A stretch of 64,000 bases of DNA from Nymphaea colorata (Eukaryota > Streptophyta > Magnoliopsida > Nymphaeales > Nymphaeaceae). The position numbers and the translations under genes are program-made. Positions 12,610-24,963 of this stretch are shown here, one piece after another (position 1 is the first letter of the stretch; each line of letters starts with the position of its first letter). The stretch spans positions 33,515,706-33,579,705 of the forward strand of contig NC_045139.1 in NCBI RefSeq assembly GCF_008831285.2, read 5' to 3'. A model generated the notes under the pieces. It was not told where the DNA came from, ran no database searches, and saw only the letters and a program-made list of their open reading frames with translations.

Positions 12610-12960
12610 GTTGGTGCAATGCTTGGAGTGAAGGCAATCGGTCTTTCATTTTGAGTTTATGGAGCATCAACATGTTGTGCTGCAAAAGAATGGTCATCGT
12701 TGCGCAATTTAAAGCGCAGCAGAGACAACACTTCACTTCAAGATACCAAAAGCAACCTCTGTGCCTTAAGCTCCGTTTGATGCACAGGAAAAATATTGTG
12801 CATTAAAGAAATTTTCCCTACCGTTTTCCCTTTTTCATTGATTTTGAGAAAAATTCTCATACAAAAGAGGTCAGACTTTTTTCCACAATAATTTTATGTT
12901 TCTGTGCATCAAACTTTGCCTTAAGGATGAAAAAGGTTAGTGAAAGTTTCAGCCCTCTCT
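12610..12960. repeat. Dispersed repeat, copy 2, interrupted by a MITE
   Basis: The same ordered words as 10355-10545 are present, but the sequence is split at CTTAAG|GATGAAAAAGGTT by a 155-bp insertion. Joined across the insertion, it aligns with copy 1 (GGGATAAAAGGTT). Confidence 0.5.
12771..12918. mobile_element. Small MITE with an 8-bp target duplication
   Basis: Terminal inverted repeats GTTTGATGCACAGGAAA (left) and TTTCTGTGCATCAAAC (right). The element is bracketed by GCCTTAAG on both sides, a perfect 8-bp direct repeat, suggesting a hAT-type insertion. It sits inside another repeat whose paralogous copies lack it. No coding capacity. Confidence 0.7.
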
Positions 12961-13334
12961 CAAGCAATAAGTATAAACACATTTGAAACTGCCTTTTTTT
13001 TTTATCGAAAAACATAAATCCTTCAAGACCCTTCTTTACAATACATACAAATTTGTTTGAATTTCAAGTTGGTTTTGTTCCATAACACTCATACAAGCCT
13101 TAATAACTCAATTTTTTTGTACAAAGATGCATCGATTATCCAAAAACCAATGACCAACTAGATGCCAAGTATGGTAAAATCTCCAATTTATGATATTTAA
13201 TTTCCAATTTTAGTATATTATGCTTCTTCAATAACTTACTTCCAAAAATTGGGTTCGCAGAAAAATCAAAACCAATTTAATAACTCAATTTTTTGTTAAG
13301 ACGATGCACTCAGTGATAAAAATCAATGGACCAA

Positions 13335-13425
13335 TGGTCACCAAGCTGCAAGTTAAATAAAACATAGCAGGAACAACACTTCAAGACACCGAAAGCAAGC
13401 CTTGTGCTTTAAGGAGGGACAATGT
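13335..13425. repeat. Dispersed repeat, partial copy 3
   Basis: Contains AACACTTCAAGACACCGAAA followed by GCAAGCCTTGTGCTTTAAGGA, matching the second copy and preserving the uninterrupted site where the small MITE entered that copy. Confidence 0.5.
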
Positions 13426-13434
13426 GGGGTAAAA

Positions 13435-13690
13435 AAAAACACGTTTTTTTTTTAAAAAACGTGATAAATAAAAATGCAATTTAACGGTTTTATTAATTTT
13501 TTTCATTTTTTTAATGTCAAATAGTTATCTTTATTTTTTATTTGTTGTAAATCTATTTGATGTTTGTGTTATTATTTTCTCATTTATTTTATTTTTTCTT
13601 TATTTTTTATTTTTTTAATTTTTAAAATTTTATCATATTTTTTATAAGCTCACCATATTATATAAAAAAAAAAAAACCTCTGTGTTTAAA
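13435..13690. repeat. T-rich dispersed repeat, copy 1
   Basis: Carries AACACG..AAAAACGTGATAAAT, TTTTAATGTCAAATA, TTATTTGTTGTAAAT and TTTTCTCATTTATTTTATTT in that order. The same order occurs near 54780-55040, 60290-60640 and 61890-62150. Non-coding. Confidence 0.5.
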
Positions 13691-14752
13691 AACTCTGAAA
13701 CGTTATTTGTGACTATATTTTATAAAAAACATCAACGTGTAAATAACAAGTTCTCAACCTTTTTGTAACCACTAGGTGAACTAATTCATTAGGTCTAAAT
13801 TAGACTCAGATCAATCATAAGATCAAAGTTACTCCAAATTCATATAATATGAAAGAGAGAAAGAAAAAAAAGGGGCCTACGATGCAGCCTATTAACATCC
13901 AAAACGACAATCATCAACACAAATCAAAGAGCCAATACCTTGAATTGATACCTCCTAGATTCGAAGTCAAGTACTCTTTAATACACGCCATACAACCCCA
14001 CCGATTGCACCACCCATCACTTTCTTAAAAAAAAAAAAAATTAATTAAACAAAAGGAGAGAGAATTAACAACAAACTCCTATGCATTATACTGGTTGACA
14101 AAATAATCCTCAAGTTTGAGGCTTTAACATATAGTTGGTAACTTGGCAACTGAGTTTTCTCTCTCTCTCTCTCTCTTCTTACTGCTTTTCTCTCTCTCTC
14201 TCTCTTCTTAGTAGTTCTTAATACCCTTTACTCAAATCCAGTTATTTATGTTAATATAGTGGTTTCACCCGAAGCAACGGGCACTTCATTTTAAAAATTT
14301 GGTAGTTTTGTTTCCCAAAAGTTTCTTTAATAATTAAGTTGAAATACTTAAGAAGGAATATTCTGACAAAGTTTCCTATAATATGTGCATCTATTAACAT
14401 CTTTTTGAACTTGCTATTTGATTATTGCATATATTGCAATTTGATGATGATATCAGGCGCCGAAAGTGAAAAATTCTTTTCCTCTCTCTGTTTCTCTCTG
14501 TGTTTCGTAACTTGGACTCATTTCTCTCTCTCCTCTCGCCTCTTCCCTCTTGCCGTCCTTCGTCCACCGCTTCTTCCACCACCGACCGTTCGTTCTGCTA
14601 GCATCCTCACATCCGTCGTCCATCTCCGGCTCCTCTTCTCTCTCATTCTTCCTCTGCAGATTTGTTTCTACTTCTCTCCCCTCTGAGGGGCGATTTTTCT
14701 AACCTTGTGGGGTTTTTCGTGGCGTCAAGATATTCGGAGGTCGTGGTGGTAG

Positions 14753-17700
14753 ATGGAGAACTCGAAGAACAGCAGTGCGGCCGAGAAGGGCAGCAAGGGA
14801 GAACCCGCCCCAGAAGCGGAGGATGTGTCAGACGCTTCTGCCGGCTCGAACTCGCCGGCGCCGGAGCCTCCCCAACAGCAGCCAGCCAGGAGGCCGTTCA
14901 CCAGCCTCAGCCAGATCGATTCCGATCTCGCCCTAGCTCGGACTCTGCAGGAACAGGTTTGGGTGGCAAAGCGAAGCCCTTTCTCCCTTTGAATTCTTGT
15001 TGCTTTCTCGCTTCGAAGCCCTTTCTCCCTTTGAATTCATGTTGCTTTCTCGCTTTATATTTCGATTGATTAATTTGATTGTTGGCAATTGTTGTGCATA
15101 ATGCTTAAATGAATGGTTTTGGTTCTGAGGGTCTCTTTCCGATTTTTTTTGGTTATTGGGGGAACTAGGAACGGGCGTATATGATGTTGAGGATGGCTGG
15201 AGGGGGAAGTGAATATGAGAGTTCCTTGAGTGGAAGCTACGTCTACGAGGACGACGTGGATCATCTGCATGAGATTGAGAATGGCGATGTGGGGAGCGAT
15301 GTAGAAGGAGATGGCCATGAGGATGTGAATGATGGGACTAGGGCCTTTGTGGACGAAGAAGGGGAAGAAGAAGGTGATGCTTATGATGACGAAAACAATG
15401 ATGACGTGTTTGATGTGCACGCCCGCGAGGAGATTGATCCATCTGCGTTTGAAAGTGATGAGGCATATGCAAGGGCCCTTCAGGACGCCGAGGTGGCCGT
15501 TCAGATGATGGCCTTCGCTGGTATCAACGAGTGTAAGTATTCGGTATTTCATTTTTTGCTTCAAAATTGGTGGGTTGCATTTTGGAGATATTATCTCCTA
15601 GGCATCATCTGAAATGAAAGCTGAGCATAAAATTTTGAATATTCTTTTTGGTCTCCCCAGGGGAATCTGAAGATGGCGATGAGAATGGCAGCAACTCTCA
15701 GGTATCGTTTTTCTCTTTCTAATTTTTCAGGTAGTTGTTTTATAGACTGATGCTAATGTGAGAAAAAAAAAATCTTAGGTGTAGTTTGAACATATTTAGC
15801 TTATGTGTAGGATATTTTCTTCAGCTTGTGGTCTGTATTGATCTGTTATAACTATTTCTTATGTAGTCGCTTATTCATATGTAGCCCCTTGCATGGTATA
15901 TGTATCCTATCTGTGAGAAAGTCAAACTGGTATGTCATAGAACTATGCCTTGGGAAGGAACTCTTTATGTCGTTGTTCTATTTTTTGAATGTTACCAGAT
16001 AACTTGCTTTTGTGGATCAGTTGACTGCTGCTTCAGTAATGGCAGCAACAATCTCTGCCCTAGGTTTTGTTTATTGAACACGGCATGCTTGCTTGACACA
16101 AACTAATGTGTCGAGGAATGGAGATGAATTAATCTAGGTTTTGTTTATTGAACACGGCATGCTTGCTTGACACAAACTAATGTGTCGAGGAATGGAGATG
16201 AATTAATCTAGGTTTTGTTTATTGAACACACAATTCATGCTTGATGCGAACTAGTGTGTCAAGGAATCGAGATGAATGTTTTGGTAATGCCTCCCAACTA
16301 CAGCGTGAATGATATGATGTATTGAATTGACAATTCACATATGGTAAATGATTCTACTCCTCTCGTCTGATTTGAGAATTCAAAGATGTGAATTTGCATG
16401 CAAATAATAGTTCTTACTCTATGTGTATGTCTATTGATTGACAATCTAGTTAAGTTAGTTTCACTATGTGAAGTTCCATGCTGGTTTTAGCATGTTACAA
16501 CCTTGCCTATGTGAATTCATGTTTGGTCTGTAACTATTTTCAGACCAATTTACACAAGTGTGCCCCAGTTTTATTATAGTAATGGTGTAGATGAAGCATT
16601 TGAAGAATATGTCTCCCATATTATGTTGCAATCATGTTTAACAAATAATGCACCTTCTTAGTCTATAGTCACCACTATCATCAATTCTCAAAAATTTTAA
16701 ATTACCCCCACTTATGTTGGCATTTTTGAGCCATTTACGGAGTACAATATGGCAAAGTATTAGAATACTTTCAAATATCTTAGAAAATCTTATGTCACAA
16801 TAATCTCTCAACAGTATAACAATACTTTTTATAAGTTTGTAGGAGAAAAATTACTCTATATACATTTAAGAATATGATTTGTATGTTTTTTTTTCTTCTT
16901 TTGTATCGTAAAATGTTTTATGCTTGGTTGTTTATGTTTTTCCTTGAAAAATGATTGAAAAAGCTTTCTTATTGATATTTTTCTTTTATTCCTTTTATTA
17001 TTCAACCTTTAGAACTTATAATGGTGAGTAGTGAATATGTAGCCACAATTTCACTTCTTACCCATTTTTCAGGCCTTTGTTAAAAGTTAGCTTTGTAGCC
17101 ACCCTACTCCCAGCCAATACTAGTGAGCATGGTGGAGACTTGGTTAGTCGCCAGGGCAACAGTTATCAGGTTTGGATTATTGTGAACATGCTAACATTCA
17201 GTACCTTCACTGCCAGCATCATGAGGTAGCCACTTTATTACGAAATGAACATGGCTCAATAATAACCTCAAATTTGTAAAAAATGGAATGTTGCTTTCTA
17301 CATATTAATGGAACGAAGAGCTGTGAGAGGCAAGGAGGCTGTTTGACTGGTGTTTTTAACCCATGGCCCGAAGCATAAGGTCTGAGAATGCTTCATGGCC
17401 TTGATGGTAGCTGAAATTAAGCGAGTGCTCAAAGGAAATTCAGGCCTTCAGGGCACAAATGAGAAGATGTCTATGGGATATCCATATTACCAAGATGCCA
17501 AAGGAGAGGATGCCTATGGAAGACCTGTACCGAAGAGCACAGATGAGAGTAAAGATTGAAAGAGAACTTGTTTTGGGATACTTTCCACAAATTATTAACC
17601 ATAGATCAGAATGATATCTTACCACGGTCTTTCACTTCAACAGAAGTGTTCCTTTTAACCTTGCCAAAAAATCAGTAATAATCCGCTAGATATCAGTTTG

Positions 17701-20700
17701 TGGGTTGTTTGAGAGCTTCTACAGTTTGATGTACTGATCGTGTTATGGTGACTGGTGTGATTTGTCTAGTTTCTATGCCTTGTTTGCATCATTTAGGAAA
17801 GATTTGCTTATGATTGATCTCATTTGACTTGGTTCTTCCACTTGGTTTAGTGCTTCCTTCAGATTGAACTTAGTTTGTTTTGGATGGAACTTAGAAGAGA
17901 ATTTTTATAAAGATTATTAACATTCTGCAGGTTGTGTCCATCAACCCATTGAGACTTGTTATGACAGATATGTGAGACATTGAAGAATAGGATAGTTGCT
18001 AATATTTGTCTACACAACTAGTTGAAACTATTTTTATAGGTTCCCACTGGCTACTAGTTGATACTACATCATTTGGTACTTCTTTAGAGCTATTTGTTTA
18101 ATGATGTTTCTCCATGCTCAAGATGATGCCTTGTCAAGCCAGCATGTTATGTTTTGTGATGTAATGGGATACGAGTTTTGTATACCCGTGAAGGCAAGGT
18201 GTTTACATTAAATTGTTATCATATTCTAAGACATGATATGTGTTATGAATTAGAGTGTTGAGGCATGTTTTGTAGATTTTCAAGGCAAGTCCATTGATAA
18301 TTGTGTAGCCTAGCTGCTTTTTGAAGAAGCTATGTTAATGAAAACAAATTCCTGTGCAATGGTGAACTTAGTTCCATCATCATGTTGAGACGAAACTGCA
18401 GCACCATCATTCGATGTTTGCCACGTTGGAAGTAGGATGTCATGCCAAGAGTTCTATGCATAGTGGACTGCTTTCTTGTTCCTCTCACAGTCATTAGTCT
18501 CAATTAATCTGAACCAGTTGGATGAATTGAAGTGAATGAATTTCTGCTTAAAAAGCGAATTTGTACAAGTGTGAGTTATCTACATCAAATCATACTTTAG
18601 ACAGTTATTAGTTAGCCAACTTACCATCTCTGGATTAAGGATAATGCTTCTAGTAGCAGTTGACAGGCCCAATCAGCTTTAACACCTTTTTCAGCACCAA
18701 TGTTGATCTGTGTGATGATTGTGTTAATTGAACTGGTCTGCTACCTCATAGTAGCTACTACAAACACAGACACACACACACACACACACACACACTCCAA
18801 GAGAGAGAGAGAGAGAGTTTTAATGCTTATTTGAAAAGACCTTTGTAACTATTCCATAGTTCCACCTTTTTTCACCAGCAGGTTCAGCATAATGCTTAAA
18901 TGAACTGGCCTGAGCGAAATACAGTTGCAAATCCATCTTATGATGGTTGTGTCAAATATCCAAAAGCTACGATCAGTTCTTGCATGCTTCCTTCTCTGTA
19001 TATAGCTGCTTATGCCAGATGCATCTCGTTCTTTTTTTGGCACTCCTGTGTATTAGTTATATTTGGTTTCTACAATGGGAAAATATTGAAAGGTGCTTTT
19101 TCTTCCATTTTAAATTATAATATTGGGAGAGGAAATATGTGGGAACAACCCAAAGCCGGTCCAGCAATGGTTTGTAGAATTAATTCTGGTAAATTCCTAT
19201 TGTTCGTACTAATGAAATGAGGAAACACATTTAATAAATGTCTATTGCCTGCTGCAAGCTTTTTATGTTTGGACCATGCTAAATTTTCAGATAAATTTTA
19301 GTAACACTGCATGCTTGATAAATGTGGGATGATATTCCAACCTGGTCAGGCACCTGGGGATGCTTGTGGTAGTGGAGCTCTTCCATCTTGAAATTGATTA
19401 GACAGAATATCAGGCCTTATGTACTATACTTTTTTCTGCAGGATACATGGCAAGAGGTTGATCCAGATGAACTGTCATATGAGGTGTGCAATTTATTCAT
19501 GAACTCTTGGAAATTCTGAAGCTTTTATTTTATGATATTTATTGGGAATGTTTGATAATCAAGGAGTTGATTGCGCTGGGTGAAGTAGTGGGAACTGAAA
19601 GCAGAGGCCTTTCTGCAGATGTAATTGCTTCATTGCCTTGTTCTAGTTATAAACAAACAGACTCACGTAATGGTACCTCTGAACAGTTAAGTACTGTAAC
19701 ATTTGTTGATGTGTTTATTATGGATTTCTTTTGGACTGTTGTGAATCTTGTGATTGTGTAACTCCTTATGCGGTATGCAGGTGCGTGATATGCCGTTTAG
19801 ATTATGAAGAAGGCGATGGTATCATTGTTCTTTCATGCAAGCACACATACCATTCTGAGTGTATACACAATTGGCTTCAAATAAACAAGGTATGTAGTTT
19901 GGTCATTGGTGGCAGTCAAGAAGCATCAATCTACCTGGGAGGTCATGCCTCCCTCTTATACCTTTTGCATTCTCATCCATTTCTCTTTATGCCTGCTTGT
20001 CCTTATGCATGTTACTTAGCCCTTTGACACCCCATTTTTTATGTGAAATCAGGTGGGCATACTGCTCTTGAGTGCATCCTTGGTTAAGTCCTAGTAATTT
20101 CCGTTGGTTTGCTTTGACAAGTTACTGTGCCTTCGCATGTTGACTTCCTGTATTCTTGGGTGCATTTAAATAAAGATAATTGTGTTCCCCAAAATTGTTC
20201 TTTGTTTGTGGGCCAATAGCCACATAAAGATTGTAGACATGATAAATTTTTCTCTGTTACTTTATCCAAATTGGATTATTTTCACCTGGATAAGTTTCTC
20301 TAATGTCTCCAGGAGAAACTCATCCGGCAGTACACACCTTGATAGTGGCACCTTTTTGTTCTCTTTTATGGCTCCATTATAGCAACTTATGAAGTTGTCG
20401 GTTGAGCATGAGTCACTAGAAGTCTAGGCTAAGTAGTTGAAGGTTCCAGGTGTTTGGGAACGGCAGATTAGGTCACTGGTGGGTTGCCTTCTTAATGCTT
20501 AACACACACCTGGCCTACGAGTTTTCTTGATGTGACCTGCTGATGTGACACCATCTAGGACACATTTATGGTTCTTGATAGCATCTGATGTTCGTAGTTC
20601 ACCTGATCCTTGGGGGCATCCAAAAAATCTATGCGGCTTGCAAGTTTTGAGTTTCAGTTTTGTTGATGGGACTTGTGAAGGAGGGAAAAATTTCCTGCAT

Positions 20701-20905
20701 GTCTGCCACATTGTTATTTAGTATTTCTTCATAACTCCACGCCGTTTCCCATTCAGCTCTTGCAAAAGTTCCGTTTCCCATTCAGCTCTTGCAAAAGTTC
20801 TTTTGATTATATGAAACAGACATTCATATCTGTTGAATGTTATCGCAGGTCTGTCCAGTTTGCAGCGCTGAGGTTTCAACTTCCACAACTCAGCAGGAGC
20901 AGTGA
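14753..20905 (+). CDS. BBR: RING-H2 E3 ubiquitin ligase, BIG BROTHER-related
   Basis: Seven exons: 14753-14956, 15169-15532, 15661-15701, 19442-19483, 19564-19685, 19781-19889 and 20849-20905, total 939 nt (312 aa). The protein starts MENSKNSSAAEKGSKG. Residues about 50-68 hold the conserved SQIDSDLALARTLQEQ, followed by ERAYMMLRMAGG, a long acidic region (about 80-150) and the family block DTWQEVDPDELSYEELIALGE with GTESRGLSADVIASLP. The C-terminal RING-H2 uses C259, C262, C277, H279, H282, C285, C296 and C299 and ends VCPVCSAEVSTSTTQQEQ. Arabidopsis BBR (At3g19910) ends almost the same way; BIG BROTHER itself limits organ size by marking proteins for degradation. The exon 5 donor is CA|GTTAAG, which splits the Gln codon before the first RING cysteine. 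Intron 3 is 3.7 kb. The 5' leader is CT-rich. Substrates cannot be told from the sequence. Confidence 0.92.
14972..15055. repeat. 42-bp tandem duplication in BBR intron 1
   Basis: Two adjacent copies (from 14972 and 15014) beginning CGAAGCCCTTTCTCCCTTTG, with a single change in the middle. It starts 15 bases after the exon 1 donor. Confidence 0.85.
16061..16282. repeat. Tandem triplication, 74-bp unit
   Basis: Three copies start at 16061, 16135 and 16209 with TAGGTTTTGTTTATTGAACA. The first two are identical across the unit; the third has diverged, so one duplication is much younger. Confidence 0.9.
18769..18817. repeat. (CA)n-(GA)n microsatellite
   Basis: A CA run followed by a short spacer and a GA run, inside BBR intron 3. 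Confidence 0.9.
20743..20798. repeat. 28-bp tandem duplication in BBR last intron
   Basis: Two identical copies, from 20743 and 20771, each starting CCGTTTCCCATTCAGCTC. Confidence 0.85.
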
Positions 20906-21950
20906 CTTCAAAATTTTTCTTTATTTTTACATACTCGCTGTGTCCTCCTCCGGTTGGCACATGGAGCTATGCCAACTCGTTATGGCTTTTAGCTTTCCCA
21001 AAAGACCAACCTGTTCTAAATATCTGTACCGCATGCATCTGGACAAATGGTTAAAAGCTCTCTCGCTCTCTCTCTTTTTCTCTCCTCCAGCAATGTTGGT
21101 AAAATATTCATTCTGCAACAGCAATAAAATGCGTTATGTCAATGGTGGAGAGTCCCCTGGCCATACAAAAATGTTTGTCCCGTGTTTCAGCCACAAACCA
21201 TATTTGCCTTATGTGGCTGAATCCATTGATTCTCTTTTCAGTTTCTTTTGCAGATTTTAGCTTTTAGACCCAAGCCTGTTTCATCTTGTGCCAGGGACGC
21301 AGAAGCCTGATTGTTGTATGTACTACGATGTTCAACCCCTGTACTGCTTCTGCTTGGCTTCGCGGCCTATTTTATGCGCTGTAACAAGCTTTGTTACGAT
21401 CAATTGGTACACTAGTGGCTATTTTTTGTTTTCAACATGGTGCAACCGTGAGTGCCCACGTTTAGTTATTGTTAAAACATTTGTTGTATATTCTCTTTCT
21501 ATTTTCAAAAGTTGAAAAGGAGATCAAGTCCTGAATCCTCCTCGCAACAGGATGAAAATTAAATTCTTTCAACTGGATGAAAATTAAATTCTTTCTTGGT
21601 TTTGGTGTGAGTGGAATTTTGTGTCTAGATGACAAATCAAAAATGGGTTTTTCGTTCCACTGATCAAAGTAGGTTTCAATACCTTAAGTCTTCCCAGCCA
21701 CCCAGGTCCCAAATCTGGCCTTGAACTCTGGGAACCCAATATGCCGCTAGAAAACGGGCATAGGTTTTGACGAACCTCATCAATTTCCAAAAATTGAAGA
21801 CGCTGAGATCTATTTATCGTTTCTCGCGTGTTTTTGGGTGAAATGCTTTTTGAATGCAAAGCTAGCTGGTTTGCCTGCTTTTTTTTCGTCAGCCATGTGG
21901 TCGGAGATCAAATTCATCATTTGATAATCAGAAATATTCTTTGTTAAATA

Positions 21951-22044
21951 GAATTTAATCAACTTTAATAAATGATCACTATGTGTTAAACTCAATGGAA
22001 TTTAATCAACTTTAATAAATGATCACTATGAGCTAAACTCAATA
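21951..22044. repeat. 47-bp tandem duplication
   Basis: Copies from 21951 and 21998, each beginning GAATTTAATCAACTTTAATA, with a few differences near the end. Confidence 0.85.
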
Positions 22045-22544
22045 GAATTGAATCAAGGAATGAGCCTGGGCGGCGTCCCTAACTTCGGTTTCTCTCCTCC
22101 TCCATTCTTCATGTAAAGAACCTGAAGTTACCCACCAAATAAATAAAAAATGATAGAACTGACAAAATGTCATCTCAATTATTTGTTGCCATACTCAATA
22201 AAGAGGTGGGTGGAAAGGAATGACAAGACCTTCTCCAGTAAATCCAATTGGGTGCCATAATTGTTTTAAGTGAATAACTGAAGAAAATTAATGGATAAAA
22301 AAATTACAAATATATTTTTTAATTAAGAGGATCACTAATTACTTTTTGTTTTTAAGAGTGAATGGTTCATTTCACCGCTGGCCTCCCATGTGCTCGTCTC
22401 CTTGGGTTTTTGACATAACATGCTTCGAGATCTTTTACGGTCCAAAAGTAGAGCGCACTGAGGCGTGACAATGACCACTTCAAGACACGAACCTGACTCC
22501 TTAAAGGAGTTAGACTATTTTACTGCCCAATACGCTGCCACCAC

Positions 22545-23390
22545 TAATATTGGTTGACCTATATGGAAGAAAACAACACTTCTGCAACTAAGCTGCCAAT
22601 TTTGATAATCTTTTCTAAGTCGTCACCAAAAAGGCATTTATTCCTAATTATCCCCAAACCCCATATGACTAAGGGGAGCGTGAGCCTCCACCACCAGCCC
22701 AGCCACTCCCTTTTAATTTTTTTTCCAAACCATTTCTTCATTTCCTCTTTGATAGAGGAATGAGGTATCCGCTTGCATTTGAACATATTGCACACCATTG
22801 ACCAGATTTTCAATTCCAAAGGAAGATTCCTCGCTTTTCCTGCAGATGAAACATCTATTAGCAGAGCCAACGCCTCTCCTTTGGATTCTGTCAGTGCTTG
22901 GAAGCCTACCACGGGCCGCATTCCTTGTTCCAAATCTATGACCACCACTTCTCATAGTTGTTTTTCTTCCTTACGCATTCCCAGATATCAACAAAACGGA
23001 AATTGGTTACATCCCTGCCTGTCTGCATAAGTATATCATCTTGGTCATTAATATTTCGGAATCTGAGCATCATTTCCGTTAAGAAGCAGCTTGAGTTGAG
23101 AGTCCAAAGAAAAGCTAGACTCCTGCAACCGAGACTCTCATGCTACCATTGAAAATCATCAAAATCCTCTACTGTCATGGCCGAATACAAGCACACATTT
23201 GTCGATTTGTCCTGCCAACTTCTCACTTTGCCTTTACCCGGCACCCAACATGCCAGGTCATTGATCTTAACCCCTCCCCACATAAGGCCCTTAAAGAATC
23301 AGGAAGCATTATCAGAGGTCTTTATCGTCCAAAAACTGCGGAAGAACAGATAGGATTGCTCCCCATGTGTTAGTGGCTAGGCAGACTAAT
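22545..23390 (-). pseudogene. Decayed non-LTR retrotransposon (LINE-type) fragment
   Basis: Read on the minus strand, the region resembles the zf-RVT zone downstream of plant LINE reverse transcriptases: RCFICRKSEES, then in another frame IWSMVCNMF and LPLVIWGLGIIRNKCLFG, with the W..LP..IW..W..RN..F pattern. Upstream pieces such as GGVKINDLACWVPGKGKVRSW lie in yet other frames separated by stops. Frameshifts and stops show it is dead. No reverse transcriptase core was identified, so only a 3' portion seems present. The exact ends are uncertain. Confidence 0.5.
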
Positions 23391-23517
23391 CGCCAAAGCA
23401 GCCATATAGATTTATGAAGGTTTTGGTATATAAGAAAATTGAAATCACCTTGACTGAGTATTCTAAACCTGTTGACCATAAGTAATAGTTAATGCTTTTG
23501 CAGCTTTTAATGATGGT

Positions 23518-23922
23518 TGTGAAATACTGCAGTCTGTTCAAGGACTTATAAAGGGATGTCATTAATGAGATGATTATCTTGGTTCTTAATCTTTTTGAGG
23601 CTGGAGCCGAAATTGCTAGGGTCGGATTAGGATCCGCTAAACTAGGGGCCCGAACCCAGGAGTGGGTCATGTTGTTATAGTGGTATCAGAGTCGGTTCAA
23701 CACTCAGACGTGGGCTCACACGCATGGACGCGTGTGTCATAAGGGGGTGGATTGTAACACCAAGATCGTGAGAGATCTTCAAGGGCTTTAAAGGAAGGCC
23801 ATTAGTGAGATGATTGTCATGTTTCTAGCTTTTTTTCGACTGGAGCCGAAATTGCTAGGGGGCAGGTTGAAATCTACCAAACCAAGGGCCTGAGCTTAGG
23901 AGTGGCCCGGATAGCTTCTCAA
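23518..23922 (+). mobile_element. TRIM-like miniature LTR retrotransposon
   Basis: Two similar blocks, about 23518-23680 and 23753-23922, share GAGATGATT, CTGGAGCCGAAATTGCTAGG and AGGAGTGG in the same order. Directly after the first is TGGTATCAGAG (23681-23691), the classic plant initiator Met-tRNA primer binding site. Just before the second is the purine tract AAGGGGGTGG (23741-23750), and the second block starts TGTAACACC. Between the blocks are only about 72 bp, with no coding capacity, as in terminal-repeat retrotransposons in miniature. The LTR-like blocks have diverged, so the copy is old and its outer ends are approximate. Confidence 0.6.
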
Positions 23923-23995
23923 AAATAACATTTGATTGTGCTATACTATGTCGGGATCCAACACTGTGGTTCTCAAACACTGAATTTAAGAATAT

Positions 23996-24127
23996 ATGTT
24001 TTGCTAGTCGAACAGGTGGTTGCATAGAAGGCGTGTCATCAATTCAATTTTCATAGATGTTTTGCTAGTCGAACAGGTGGTTGCATAAAAAGCATAAAAA
24101 GCGTGTCATCAGTTCAATTTTTATAAC
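23996..24127. repeat. 61-bp tandem duplication
   Basis: Copies from 23996 and 24057, each starting ATGTTTTGCTAGTCGAACAG; the second contains an extra internal AAAAAGCAT stutter. Confidence 0.85.
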
Positions 24128-24963
24128 TGCTTCTGCACTGACATATCCTAACTAATAATTGATAGAATGATAGGTACCCCACTCAAGTCCCCACACAACC
24201 TAAGACTCAAGGGCAGAGAGAATGGAAAGACCTTTGAACCGTTTTTAATGGAGTTGGTGAAAGACCTTTGAACGCAGTTGGATGTTAACCTCCTGCCCAT
24301 CCACTTTAAGAACATTACATTTGTGTTTTAAAAAAGATAGTGTTACTATGAATCTTTTTAAATCTAACAATCAGATATAATCACATGTATTCTGAAACAA
24401 ATATATATAATATTCTTAGAGTACATATTTTAGATGCGTCAGAAACGCAAAACTCCCGTCAATTTAGATATTATGGCTAGCTTGTATAAAATATCTCTTA
24501 TTTTGATTTAGAAATGGGGTAATAATAATGTAAAATATTATGGAAAATCATGACATTTTATGTTTCATATCAATCAACAGCATTCAGCTTGTGACTGATA
24601 AGAAGTCTGTCGCTATTACAGCATATGCCAAACGGATATGGACAACACTGATTTGACCCCAACTTCCTGCACAATTGTTTTTTTCAGCTTTTGGACATTA
24701 AAGTTTGATCCTCCAATCGTTCGAATTAGAAGGAATCAAACGGGCTATCAACAAAAAAGAAGAAGTTGAGGCTCTCCTTTGGAATTACTGTTAAAACGTT
24801 GGCCTCTAAGAAAAATTTCCAAGGCGGCGAGGGCCCGTAGTATGTATAGCGTGCGGACACACAGACCGTCCCGCCGTGCGGTCTGTCTGTACCTGCGTGT
24901 TTGTGTTCGTGTGTGGCCGCCTGCGACGGTTTTTGGGCGGAGAGACCGGGGAGAGCGTTGACA

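Larger units (their letters stand above)
15702..19441 (+). other. Intron 3 of BBR
   Basis: A 3.7-kb intron between the acidic exon and the short DTWQEVDPDELSYE exon. It contains a 74-bp tandem triplication at 16061-16282 and a CA/GA microsatellite at 18769-18817. No gene or convincing transposon was recognised. Confidence 0.7.
20906..24963. other. Intergenic region between BBR and TRAP-alpha
   Basis: About 4 kb with the 3' UTR of the ligase gene at the left and the TRAP-alpha promoter at the right. It holds a LINE-like fragment, a TRIM-like element and two tandem duplications. No intact gene is visible. Confidence 0.6.
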
